Source of the DNA: Clostridiales bacterium COT073_COT-073
Lineage (GTDB): Bacteria; Bacillota; Clostridia; Lachnospirales; Vallitaleaceae
Length of the DNA: 64,000 nucleotides
Assembly (NCBI GenBank): GCA_003858485.1
Contig: RQYD01000001.1
Coordinates: 1-64,000, forward strand
Direction of reading: 5' to 3'
Shown: positions 35,843-43,760 of the stretch, piece by piece
How the letters are laid out: the number at the start of each line of letters is the position of its first letter
Position numbering within the stretch: position 1 is the first letter of the stretch
Notes under the pieces: generated by a model
Databases searched by the model: none
Told to the model about the DNA's origin: nothing
The model's input: only the letters and a program-made list of their open reading frames with translations
Position numbers and translations under genes: made by a program

Positions 35843-36124
35843 ATGAAAATTCTGGCAGTTTGCGGCTTCGGAGTCGGTTCTTCTCTTATTCTCAAAATGA
35901 CAATTGAAAAAGTATTGCGGGAACTGAATGTAACCGCTGAAGTAGAAAATACCGATGTGACTTCAGCCGGCTCCACGCCCTGTGATGCGATTCTGACCAG
36001 CAAAGAACTCTATGATAATTTACGCAGTTCCTGCTCATGTCCGATCTATCCGGTCAAACACTATATGAACAAACAAGAAGTGAAATCCGTTTTAGAAACC
36101 ATGTTAAGTGAAATCAATGCATAA
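35843..36124 (+). CDS. ulaB: PTS IIB subunit, ascorbate/galactitol type
   Basis: A 93-residue PTS IIB protein. The phosphorylated Cys is in the N-terminal loop CGFGVGSS, and the remainder is a compact alpha/beta domain like UlaB/SgaB. It takes a phosphate from IIA and hands it to the sugar in IIC. No IIA gene lies here, so it must come from elsewhere. It forms an operon with the IIC and SIS genes. AAAGGAGG lies before the ATG. The specific sugar is not proven. Confidence 0.9.
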   Translation: MKILAVCGFGVGSSLILKMTIEKVLRELNVTAEVENTDVTSAGSTPCDAILTSKELYDNLRSSCSCPIYPVKHYMNKQEVKSVLETMLSEINA

Positions 36125-36208
36125 GGAAGGAGGTACTCAGCTCGGTTGATATCCGCATCTGGGGTAGAATAATAGCGGTATCACCATTGGAGCTTTGAGG
36201 TATGTTGT

Positions 36209-37477
36209 ATGGAAATGATCATGAATTTTATTACCAACAGTATTTTACGTAATCCACCGGTGCTTCTTGGCTTAATTGCTGCTCTTGGTTTGATTTTACA
36301 AAAGAAAGGTTTGGCTGATATTATTAAAGGTGTCTTTTTAACTGCCTTTGGTATGGTTATTTTAAATGCCGGCGTCGGCATGCTGGTCGGCTCTATTTTA
36401 CCGATCAATCAGGCTTTTCAGGCAGCTTTAACACAAGGCGGAGGTGCAGAGGGTCTAAACGATGCCACCTTTACTGCTACCTTTGGCGGCGAAGTTGGTC
36501 TGGCCATGTTTATTGGCTTAATCCTACATTTAATCATTGCCCGCTTTACACCATTTAAAACTATTTTTTTAACCGGCCACATGATTTGGTGGTTTCCCTT
36601 TATCTTTGTGGCAGCGGGCGTAGAAGGCGGTTTAAGCGGTACCATTCTGGTAATTTTCGGAGCGGTATTATCGGCCTTGTATTGGTCGATCATGCCTTGG
36701 GTATTAAGAAAATATGTCTGGGCAGTAACAGAAGATGACAGTTTTACCCTTGGCCATCCTTCCGGAATGCTGGCCCTGATCGCCGGAGCTGTGGCCAAAG
36801 CAGCCGGTAATAAGAAAAAGTCAACCGAAGATATTGCTCTGCCCAAATCTCTTTCTTTCTTCCGTGAAATTTCCATCACCGGCGGAATTGCCATTGCCCT
36901 GATGTTTATCATTGTTTGCTTGTTTATTCCTGCCACTTTACCGGAAGGACAAAATCTGCTGATGTTCTCTTTAAGTCAGGGACTGAACTTCGGTGCCGGA
37001 TTATTGATCTTGCTTTATGGTGTCAGAATGTTGATCAGTCAAATCGTACCGGCATTCCAGGGAATTTCTGAAAAACTGGTACCCAACTCGATTCCGGCTT
37101 TTGACTGTCCGATTTTATTTAACTATAAGCCCAATGCAGTTTTAATCGGCTTTTTATTTGCAATGGTCGTTTCCACCATTATGATCGTGATTGCCAACAG
37201 CCTTAATGTCTTTGGAGTAATTTTAATTCCGCTGGTCATCACTTCCTTCTTTGAATGTGGTACAGCGGCTGTAATTGCCGAAGGTCAGGGCGGCCTGCGC
37301 GGCTGCATTATCGGTACTTCGGTAGCTGCTGTTTGCATGGTTGGCTTTATTGGACTATCAGCCATTACCTATGCCGGTACTATCCAAAACTGGATCTTAA
37401 TCTTTGGCGGAAATGATTTCTCCGTTTTCGGTTTTCTGGCTAAATTAATTGCCAGCCTGTTTGGAATGGCGGTGTAA
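36209..37477 (+). CDS. ulaA: PTS IIC subunit, ascorbate type
   Basis: A 422-residue multi-helix membrane protein of the UlaA/SgaT family, with roughly ten membrane segments. Recognisable stretches: VLLGLIAALGLILQKK, GHMIWWFPFIF, DSFTLGHPSGMLALIAG and FFECGTAAVIAEGQGGLRG. It carries sugar through the membrane while phosphorylating it. The genes are separated by 84 bases that contain an isolated AAGGAGGT (36127-36134) and a nine-codon TTG frame. The SIS-domain partner suggests an aldose or acetamido sugar phosphate rather than ascorbate. Confidence 0.9.
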   Translation: MEMIMNFITNSILRNPPVLLGLIAALGLILQKKGLADIIKGVFLTAFGMVILNAGVGMLVGSILPINQAFQAALTQGGGAEGLNDATFTATFGGEVGLAMFIGLILHLIIARFTPFKTIFLTGHMIWWFPFIFVAAGVEGGLSGTILVIFGAVLSALYWSIMPWVLRKYVWAVTEDDSFTLGHPSGMLALIAGAVAKAAGNKKKSTEDIALPKSLSFFREISITGGIAIALMFIIVCLFIPATLPEGQNLLMFSLSQGLNFGAGLLILLYGVRMLISQIVPAFQGISEKLVPNSIPAFDCPILFNYKPNAVLIGFLFAMVVSTIMIVIANSLNVFGVILIPLVITSFFECGTAAVIAEGQGGLRGCIIGTSVAAVCMVGFIGLSAITYAGTIQNWILIFGGNDFSVFGFLAKLIASLFGMAV

Positions 37478-37478
37478 G

Positions 37479-38216
37479 ATGTTTGCCTATATTGAAAAAA
37501 TAAATTCACTGATTAAAGAAATCGAAAGCCAGGAGGCTGATGCCATTCAGCAAGCGGCTGATAAATTGGCGAAGGTTCTGGAAAGCGGCCATTCGATCTT
37601 TGCTTTTGGGGCTGGCCATGCCTCGATTTTAAGTCAGGAGCTATTTTTCCGGGCAGGTGGCTTAATTCCGATGAACCCGATCTTCGGTCGGGAAATTATG
37701 CTAGATACTGCTCCCATAACCAAAACCAGCCAAATGGAGCGCTTAGAAGGTTATGGCCAAATTCTGGCAGCCGGCTCACCGATGACAGCCGGGGATGCTA
37801 TCCTGATCCATTCGGTTTCCGGCCGTAACCCAGTGGCCATTGATGTTGCTCTTTCTGCCAAAGAAAAAGGGCTGACTATTATTGGCATTACCAACCGGAC
37901 ATACAGCCTGTCGGTTGCCTCCCGCCATTCCAGTGGTAAACGCCTGCTTGACTTATGTGATATTGTAATTGACAATCATGGCGATATCGGCGATGCCTGC
38001 TGTCAGATTCCCGGATTGGATACAAAAGTCGGAGCCAGTTCTTCAGTTATCGGCTGCCTGATTGTCAACACTCTCCTGGTTGAACTGGTCAGCCGCTTAC
38101 AGGTCCATGGCATCGTTCCACCGCCGGTTTTTTACAGCGCCAATTTAGATGGCGGTGAAGAAAAAAATAAGGAATTGTTTGAACGCTTTAAGGGACAGAT
38201 TCACTATTTGTATTAA
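37479..38216 (+). CDS. SIS-domain sugar isomerase family protein
   Basis: A 245-residue SIS (sugar isomerase) protein. FAFGAGHASILSQELFFRAGG and HSVSGRNPVAIDVALSAKEKG are typical phosphosugar-binding loops of UPF0309-type proteins. It likely acts on the sugar phosphate delivered by the PTS. The ATG at 37479 lies two bases past the IIC stop (37475-37477). A start at 37449 inside the IIC gene is also open but unlikely. Confidence 0.88.
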   Translation: MFAYIEKINSLIKEIESQEADAIQQAADKLAKVLESGHSIFAFGAGHASILSQELFFRAGGLIPMNPIFGREIMLDTAPITKTSQMERLEGYGQILAAGSPMTAGDAILIHSVSGRNPVAIDVALSAKEKGLTIIGITNRTYSLSVASRHSSGKRLLDLCDIVIDNHGDIGDACCQIPGLDTKVGASSSVIGCLIVNTLLVELVSRLQVHGIVPPPVFYSANLDGGEEKNKELFERFKGQIHYLY

Positions 38217-38345
38217 ATAAGATTATACTTTTGTACAAGCAAACACAGCATATTATTAAGATAATTTGCTTATATTGCTTATAGGAAAGCTAGCTACCCA
38301 TATAGGCAAATACCGCCCGCTATTAACCAAATCCAAGCTAAAAAA

Positions 38346-38387
38346 GGGGTGATTTACCATGACTTTTCTGTCATTGCAAATCACCCT
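38346..38387. terminator. Bidirectional terminator between SIS and lipoprotein genes
   Basis: GGGTGATTT pairs with AAATCACCC around an inner ATGAC/GTCAT stem. On the minus strand it is followed by CCTTTTTTAGC, and on the plus strand by TGATTATTTTAG. It ends the converging transcripts. Confidence 0.8.
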
Positions 38388-38408
38388 GATTATTTTAGTG
38401 TATTACTT

Positions 38409-38900
38409 TTATTTCTTTTCAATCTCCAAAAGTCGATTATAAATCGTCATAAAAATGGTCTTGGCTCGGTCTTTTGGTTCTACATCCTTTAGACTAATCG
38501 CCAGTTTATCATTAAAAGTCATTTCCCCATTGACAACGGAGCCTTTTTTGATACTGTTTTCTGTTGTGCCAATGGTATATTTCAGTATCACCATAACATT
38601 TTCCTGACCGCTGTCATGGATTAAAATGGTAAATCGTTTTCCTTCAAATTTCTCTGTGTTTAAAATGTCCTCTGTCTCTGACGCCAGCATGATATATCGG
38701 CTGTCCTCAGCAATGGTTGGTTCCCCGGCATCAAAGTTTGTCATATCTGAAAAATAATTTTTAGCCGCTTGTAAATATTCTTCATGATCAACCCCTTCCG
38801 TTTTCAGGATGGCCGGCTGATCTAATTTTTTGACTCCCCCACAGCCAGAAAATAATAGCACCATACTTAAAACCATTATCCCTACAATATATTTCCTCAT
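38409..38900 (-). CDS. Small lipoprotein
   Basis: A 163-residue lipoprotein. The signal ends LLFSGCGG with the Cys near residue 20. The mature part is beta-rich and unassigned. AAAGGAG lies eight bases before the ATG at 38900, so the upstream in-frame extension to 38951 is unlikely to be translated. It is downstream of the SLH protein with 100 bases between. Confidence 0.7.
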   Translation of the reverse strand: MRKYIVGIMVLSMVLLFSGCGGVKKLDQPAILKTEGVDHEEYLQAAKNYFSDMTNFDAGEPTIAEDSRYIMLASETEDILNTEKFEGKRFTILIHDSGQENVMVILKYTIGTTENSIKKGSVVNGEMTFNDKLAISLKDVEPKDRAKTIFMTIYNRLLEIEKK

Positions 38901-38995
38901 TTTGCTTTCTCCTTTCACAATTGATTCTTTATTCGGAAACTCCCCCTGCACATTTCCGGCAGAGGAAGTTCCTCAGAAGAAAGGATGTTAAACTT

Positions 38996-40402
38996 CTACT
39001 GATCAAATATACTTTGATATAATCTGACCATGGTTAAAATCGACTGCTCTCTGGTATAGCTGCTCAATGGTTCAAATTTATTATCGCCAACTCCATTCAT
39101 CACTCCGCGCTTAACCACAAAATTGACTCCCTCCGCTGCCCAGTCGGCAATACCGGCAGCATCAGCAAAGGTATTTGGTTCTGCCGCAATGTCTAAGCCT
39201 AACATTTCCCGGCTAAAATTCATCATTAATTTAGCCGCTTCCTGGCGGGTGATCCCTCGGGTCGGTTCAAATTTATTATCACCAACACCGCTGACAAATC
39301 CAAACAGATAAGCATGGCTAACTGCCAAATTGGAAGTATCCTCAAATTGCGGTCCCGGGTCTTCCTTGAGTTTGGCTAGTAATAATGGTTTATTGGCCAA
39401 CATTTTTTTGACAAACTCAATTGCCAGCTCGCAATATTCTTCCCGGGTAATATTGGTTTGATATTTGGATTGTAAATGTTCCGGTACTAAACTTAGCTCA
39501 ATAGCTTTATTGACGCCCTCAGCCGCCCAGTCGCTTGGCGTTTGACCAATGCTGTCCGGACAAGTTGGTGGTGTTTCCGGCAAAGGGTCAGATGGTGTAC
39601 TTGGCGTCCCCGGATCAGGTAAGTTTGGCGAACAGCCGGTGCTGAAGCAGGTGGCTGTACCCACACAAGTGGCTGAGCCAATGCAAGTTGAAGTACCGGC
39701 GCAGGTATTGGTCCCGATACAGGTGCTGGTGCCGACACAAGTGGAGCTGCCGGCACAGGAACTTGAACCAGCACAGGTCGAACTGCCAATACAAGTATTG
39801 CTGCCGACACAGGTCGAACTGCCAATACAAGTATTGCTGCCGACACAGGTCGAACTGCCGGCGCAGGTATTGCTGCCAACACAAGTATTGCTGCCAACAC
39901 AGGTGGAGCTGCCGGCACAAGTACTGGTGCCAAAGCAAGTGGAACTGCCGGCACAAGTAGATGTCCCTACACAGGTTGAATTACAGGTAGTGCTGCAAGT
40001 GGAACCACAGGTCGCTCCGCAAGTTGCGCCGCAGGTTGACCCACAAGTTGCTCCACAGGTGGCGCCGCAGCTATAAGAACTGGTATAGCTGGGAATGCTG
40101 GGCACACTGGGCACTCCCGGTATGCCAAAGGCTACCTCTTTTTTTATGGCCGTGGAACTGTCACCGCCATCAACGGTGGTTGGTGTTTCTCTGACTGCTT
40201 CATTCTTATTTTTAGAAAAAATATTGCCTTCTTTTTCTTCAAATTCTCTTAATGTATTTTTCAAAGAGGCTTCATATAAAGGCGAAAATACTGTTTCCTC
40301 ATTTTCACCGGCATAGGCACTGCCCTGAAATAAAAACACAGAAAGCAGAAAAAGCAATCCCAAAGACATCAACCAACAAATTTGTTTGTTTTGTCTTTTC
40401 AT
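38996..40402 (-). CDS. S-layer-anchored protein with Cys-rich CGAT/CxGSxT repeats
   Basis: A secreted protein of 468 residues. A signal peptide ends SAYAGENEE. Residues ~105-250 form an almost perfect repeat: eight tetrapeptides C-G-[AS]-T, then eighteen hexapeptides C-[AVIF]-G-[ST]-[SNA]-T, 28 Cys in all. A Pro-rich linker leads to three SLH modules at the C-terminus (SDWAAEGVNKAIELSLV; DNKFEPTRGITRQEAAKL; DNKFEPLSSYTREQSIL), which bind cell-wall polymers. The Cys spacing of six recalls disulfide-laddered beta-solenoids such as beetle antifreeze proteins. The start at 40402 has GGGAGAA upstream. Confidence 0.9.
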   Translation of the reverse strand: MKRQNKQICWLMSLGLLFLLSVFLFQGSAYAGENEETVFSPLYEASLKNTLREFEEKEGNIFSKNKNEAVRETPTTVDGGDSSTAIKKEVAFGIPGVPSVPSIPSYTSSYSCGATCGATCGSTCGATCGATCGSTCSTTCNSTCVGTSTCAGSSTCFGTSTCAGSSTCVGSNTCVGSNTCAGSSTCVGSNTCIGSSTCVGSNTCIGSSTCAGSSSCAGSSTCVGTSTCIGTNTCAGTSTCIGSATCVGTATCFSTGCSPNLPDPGTPSTPSDPLPETPPTCPDSIGQTPSDWAAEGVNKAIELSLVPEHLQSKYQTNITREEYCELAIEFVKKMLANKPLLLAKLKEDPGPQFEDTSNLAVSHAYLFGFVSGVGDNKFEPTRGITRQEAAKLMMNFSREMLGLDIAAEPNTFADAAGIADWAAEGVNFVVKRGVMNGVGDNKFEPLSSYTREQSILTMVRLYQSIFDQ

Positions 40403-40570
40403 AATTCTTCTCCCTTCTACTATATATTTATGGTTACTAGCCCTTAAATTGCTCATTTAACTGCCTGGAACAGAGTTGATCTCCAACTACTTCACATCTG
40501 CCACCAAAAGCTATTTACTTTGTTAAACCTTCCGACAGTTGAGCATTTATTTTACTAAAGTGCATTTAGT

Positions 40571-40721
40571 AACTCAACTTTCCCACATTCCCCGGAACAA
40601 TCTTTTTTATGGCATGTGCCGCGAAAGCCATCTTACGAAGTATGTGGCGAAAGCGGCGGAAACCATGTGCCCGCTCCCTGGAGCGGGATAGAGCCAAAAA
40701 AGACTGTGGGAAAGTTGAGTT
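40571..40721. mobile_element. Miniature inverted-repeat element, copy 2
   Basis: 151 bp, the shortest copy. Ends AACTCAACTTTCCCAC and GTGGGAAAGTTGAGTT. It is in the opposite orientation to copy 1: GAGCGGGATAGAGCCAAAAA is at its right end. It has no ORF. It sits in the gap 40403-40740 between the two SLH genes; the rest of that gap is plain. Confidence 0.85.
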
Positions 40722-40740
40722 GGTAAGAAAACAAATCCTC

Positions 40741-41937
40741 CTATTTTGACAGGATCATCACAAAAAACTTTCTCAAGTCATCGGCTGAAAAAGCGTCAAT
40801 TTCTTGATTTAAAACCCGCACAATGCAGTAATTGCCGCTTTGACCAACCAGTACCTGAAAATTACCACTGCCATACCATGGACAAACCATATCCTGAGTA
40901 GCTTTCGTCACCAGTCCTCCAGTCACATCAAAAAGGCTTTTGGCCGGAATGGTAATTTTACCCTGACTGGAAAAGCCACTGGCTTGCAGCAATCCAATAT
41001 ATTCCTCGGCCTTGTCAGCTTCAGTCGAATACACCAAAAACAGAGCTTTTTCCGTTTCTTTTAATACAGTTTTAACTGCCGCCGGCGCAATCTTTTCAAA
41101 CTGCGGTACTGCAAAATTGGGATAATTGCCATCTGCTGTAATCACCGATGGCTGGGGAGTCGGTTCGACTTGTACGCTTTCAGCCGCTAATTTAGCAGCC
41201 AGTGTCGGATATGGCATCTTTTCTTTAGGACTATTGGCTGGCAGATTATCACTCAATGATCTCCCATCCTTTGTCTTGACACCAGACAAGGCATTAAAGG
41301 AAATGGCTGCCACATTATCTCTTAAAAACAAATCGGAATTCATATACTGCTGCTGGCAACTCTGTCCGATTAAGCCAATTTCCAAAGCCTTATCGGCTGC
41401 CTTATCCCAGCTGAAATCCCCTGCCTTATCATCATAACCCAAGGCTCTTAACACAAAAGTTAAATATTGATTGGCGGTCATCGGATCTTTAGCCCCAAAG
41501 ACGGTTTCTGAATATCCGGCTGTAATTTGATTGGCGGCAGCATAGGCAACATAATTTTTCCCCCATTGCGGCACATCGGTAAATCGACATTCTCCTTGAA
41601 AATTAGCAGCTTCAATGCCCTTGCCCAAAATTCTGGTGATCAAGACAATGCCCTCGATCCGGGAAACCGGCTTATCCAAATCAAAGCTGCCGTCATTTCC
41701 CAGCAAAATACCTTTTTGCCATAATTGCTGAGCTGCCTCATAATACATTGGTTTATACACTCCATTGGCATCAACTAAGTCATACTCTAGTTTCGCTGCC
41801 AACTCGGAAAGAGTAATTTCTTTGCCCTGCCATTTAATAGCGGCTTCAACCTGACTGAAACCGCCAAGCACCAGCATAAAAGCCATTACCATCAGTCCTG
41901 TCAGCAATTTCCATTGAACAAAACATTTTTTTTGCAT
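40741..41937 (-). CDS. SLH-domain surface protein
   Basis: A 398-residue exported protein with a signal (LMVMAFMLVLGGFSQVEA). Three SLH-like modules follow: YEAAQQLWQKGILLGNDGSF, YVAAAANQITAGYSETVFGAKDPMTANQ and ADKALEIGLIGQSC. The C-terminal ~150 residues are a globular domain after a Pro-rich linker. The signal, SLH repeats and AGGAGG start are clear. It likely shares a surface role with the Cys-rich protein, but they are separated by a mobile element. Confidence 0.85.
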   Translation of the reverse strand: MQKKCFVQWKLLTGLMVMAFMLVLGGFSQVEAAIKWQGKEITLSELAAKLEYDLVDANGVYKPMYYEAAQQLWQKGILLGNDGSFDLDKPVSRIEGIVLITRILGKGIEAANFQGECRFTDVPQWGKNYVAYAAANQITAGYSETVFGAKDPMTANQYLTFVLRALGYDDKAGDFSWDKAADKALEIGLIGQSCQQQYMNSDLFLRDNVAAISFNALSGVKTKDGRSLSDNLPANSPKEKMPYPTLAAKLAAESVQVEPTPQPSVITADGNYPNFAVPQFEKIAPAAVKTVLKETEKALFLVYSTEADKAEEYIGLLQASGFSSQGKITIPAKSLFDVTGGLVTKATQDMVCPWYGSGNFQVLVGQSGNYCIVRVLNQEIDAFSADDLRKFFVMILSK

Positions 41938-42002
41938 CCCTTCCTCCTTATTCCAGTCAATTCATTTTTAATTTCAATACATCCCTAAAAGCATTATAAT
42001 AT

Positions 42003-42029
42003 AAAAAAACCGGATGCATGTCTGCATCC
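42003..42029 (-). terminator. Terminator of the kinase/GT operon
   Basis: GGATGCA, a short loop and TGCATCC, followed on the minus strand by GGTTTTTTTAT. It lies 78 bases past the stop of the 42107 gene. Confidence 0.85.
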
Positions 42030-42106
42030 AGCATACAAATATGAAGTTATCTGGCTGACATTTAGTTTTTGCAGATGGTCATAGTGCCTGGAACGAAAGA
42101 AACTAC

Positions 42107-43669
42107 TTATGGCTGAACCCTCTGATTATCCGATCCATCAATCCTCACCCGCCAAAGATGACCGGCATCCTCCTCATTTTGATAAAAGATCCATCTGCCT
42201 GCAATATTAAAGGGGCCGGTTCGGGAGGGCACAATCGTATAATGGACCCGGCCGTCAAATGACATCCACTCAAGGGTCCGGTTTTGGCCACCCACATAAA
42301 AGATGCCTCCCTTGGTGACATTAATATAACTAGCGGGAGTATTTCCAATTTTTTGAATGCTGCCGCCTTCCAAATCTGTACGGATAAAAAAGCTGGCTGA
42401 AGCATTTCGTTTTTGGCGGTCATGATCTTGATAACTGGCCGCATATCCATATATTTTATTGTCATAAACACAAAACCACTGGCAGCTGTTACTGTTAAGT
42501 AGTTTTTGATTACTGCCATCCAGCTCACAACTATATAAATGATAATCCTTGTTTTTATCGGTAAAATACAGACGCTTACCCACAATATTTAAACATTCCA
42601 GTTCAGTTATGTCATTTAACTGCCTGAGTTCACCATTATCAGCATTTATCTTATAAAGATAGCCCGGTTCCAGCAAATCATCCAAATAAAAGTCACCATC
42701 GACAATATACAAAAGGCCCGAACGCAAGTCACAAAAGACTTCCTGTTTTAAGGAATGGGGCTCCAGCCGGAATATTTTTTGACTGGCCGAGTAATACAGC
42801 CAGCCTTCGAAATAACTTAAATGAAAAGCCTCTGCCGACTCCACCAGTAATTTTATTGTTTCGGTATAGGGGTCCATTTGATAAATATTACCCTGATGGA
42901 TGAAGAAGATCTTATCTTCACTGCGGACTGCAAACGCCCCCTGAGCAGCTGCAATATTTCCCGGTAAATTACCGATATGAGGATCAAAAGGAGAATCCCC
43001 AATACCAATACCGGGCGCATCCACAAAGCCTTTTTCATAGCCCAAAGTATAACCTTGTGTGTAGCCTTCAGCTTTTCCGCTGATTTCTCCATTTCTTTTC
43101 CCTTGTTGATAAAAATAAAAAGCAGAATAAGAAAGACCAACAATCGCCAGCAATAGCAGGAGTATCTGCCATATTTTTTTAAAATTCCTTTTTTCACGTA
43201 TCATAAAAGCCAGCAATGCTCTCACATCAGCAAAGCGCATTTGCGGATCAAAGGCAATACAACCTTCAATTGTCTGCTTCAGTACCCGATCTTCATTCAA
43301 ACTATCCAGCTTTGCTTTATCAGCTGCTCCGGTCGCCATAAAAAGCATGATCATGCCCAGCCCATAAATATTGGTTCTGGCTGTGATCATCCGATTTTGC
43401 TCCGGCGGCAAATACGCTCTCTGCAACGACAGTGACATTGGCTGTGGCAGCAGGCGAACCTGACCTGTCCGGTTAAGCATAATATTTTGCGGTAAAATAC
43501 AGTTGTCACTGTCCAAAAACTCATCTCTTTCAGGTTCAGTCAATATATTTCCAATTTTCCGGATAATATAAAAAATTTCTGGCGCATGTATCACTCCATC
43601 CATCATCACAATTTCATAAACCGATCGTTCCTGGCTGCCGGACCAGGCAAATCTGGGCTTTATCAACAT
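42107..43669 (-). CDS. Truncated pseudokinase with membrane helix and sensor domain
   Basis: A 520-residue membrane protein. The N-terminal ~160 residues match only the C-lobe of the kinase in the neighbour gene: YLPPEQNRMITARTNIYGLGMIMLF, then IEGCIAFDPQMRFADVRALL. The VAIK lysine, HRD and DFG motifs are missing, so it cannot phosphorylate. A membrane helix follows (~170-188), then a GYxxGYxxGY linker and a beta-propeller-like DUF5050 domain of ~290 residues. It is a shortened paralog of the 43761 protein. The ATG at 43669 has AGGTGAT six bases upstream; the GTG at 43678 is less likely. Confidence 0.85.
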   Translation of the reverse strand: MLIKPRFAWSGSQERSVYEIVMMDGVIHAPEIFYIIRKIGNILTEPERDEFLDSDNCILPQNIMLNRTGQVRLLPQPMSLSLQRAYLPPEQNRMITARTNIYGLGMIMLFMATGAADKAKLDSLNEDRVLKQTIEGCIAFDPQMRFADVRALLAFMIREKRNFKKIWQILLLLLAIVGLSYSAFYFYQQGKRNGEISGKAEGYTQGYTLGYEKGFVDAPGIGIGDSPFDPHIGNLPGNIAAAQGAFAVRSEDKIFFIHQGNIYQMDPYTETIKLLVESAEAFHLSYFEGWLYYSASQKIFRLEPHSLKQEVFCDLRSGLLYIVDGDFYLDDLLEPGYLYKINADNGELRQLNDITELECLNIVGKRLYFTDKNKDYHLYSCELDGSNQKLLNSNSCQWFCVYDNKIYGYAASYQDHDRQKRNASASFFIRTDLEGGSIQKIGNTPASYINVTKGGIFYVGGQNRTLEWMSFDGRVHYTIVPSRTGPFNIAGRWIFYQNEEDAGHLWRVRIDGSDNQRVQP

Positions 43670-43760
43670 ATTAATCACCTATAATCCAATTATCCTCTTT
43701 TGGAGGAAAATGGATTATTCTCCTTTCTCCCAACATAGTTGGGTAATCTTGAATACCCGA

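Noticed and set aside
36418-36936. 172-codon minus-strand frame inside the PTS IIC gene
   Set aside because: Antisense to a clear membrane transporter with conserved motifs.
39549-40076. 175-codon plus-strand frame with VPTQVELPAQV repeats, and other repeat frames there
   Set aside because: These are other-frame readings of the Cys-rich repeat gene, whose own frame has a signal peptide and SLH modules.
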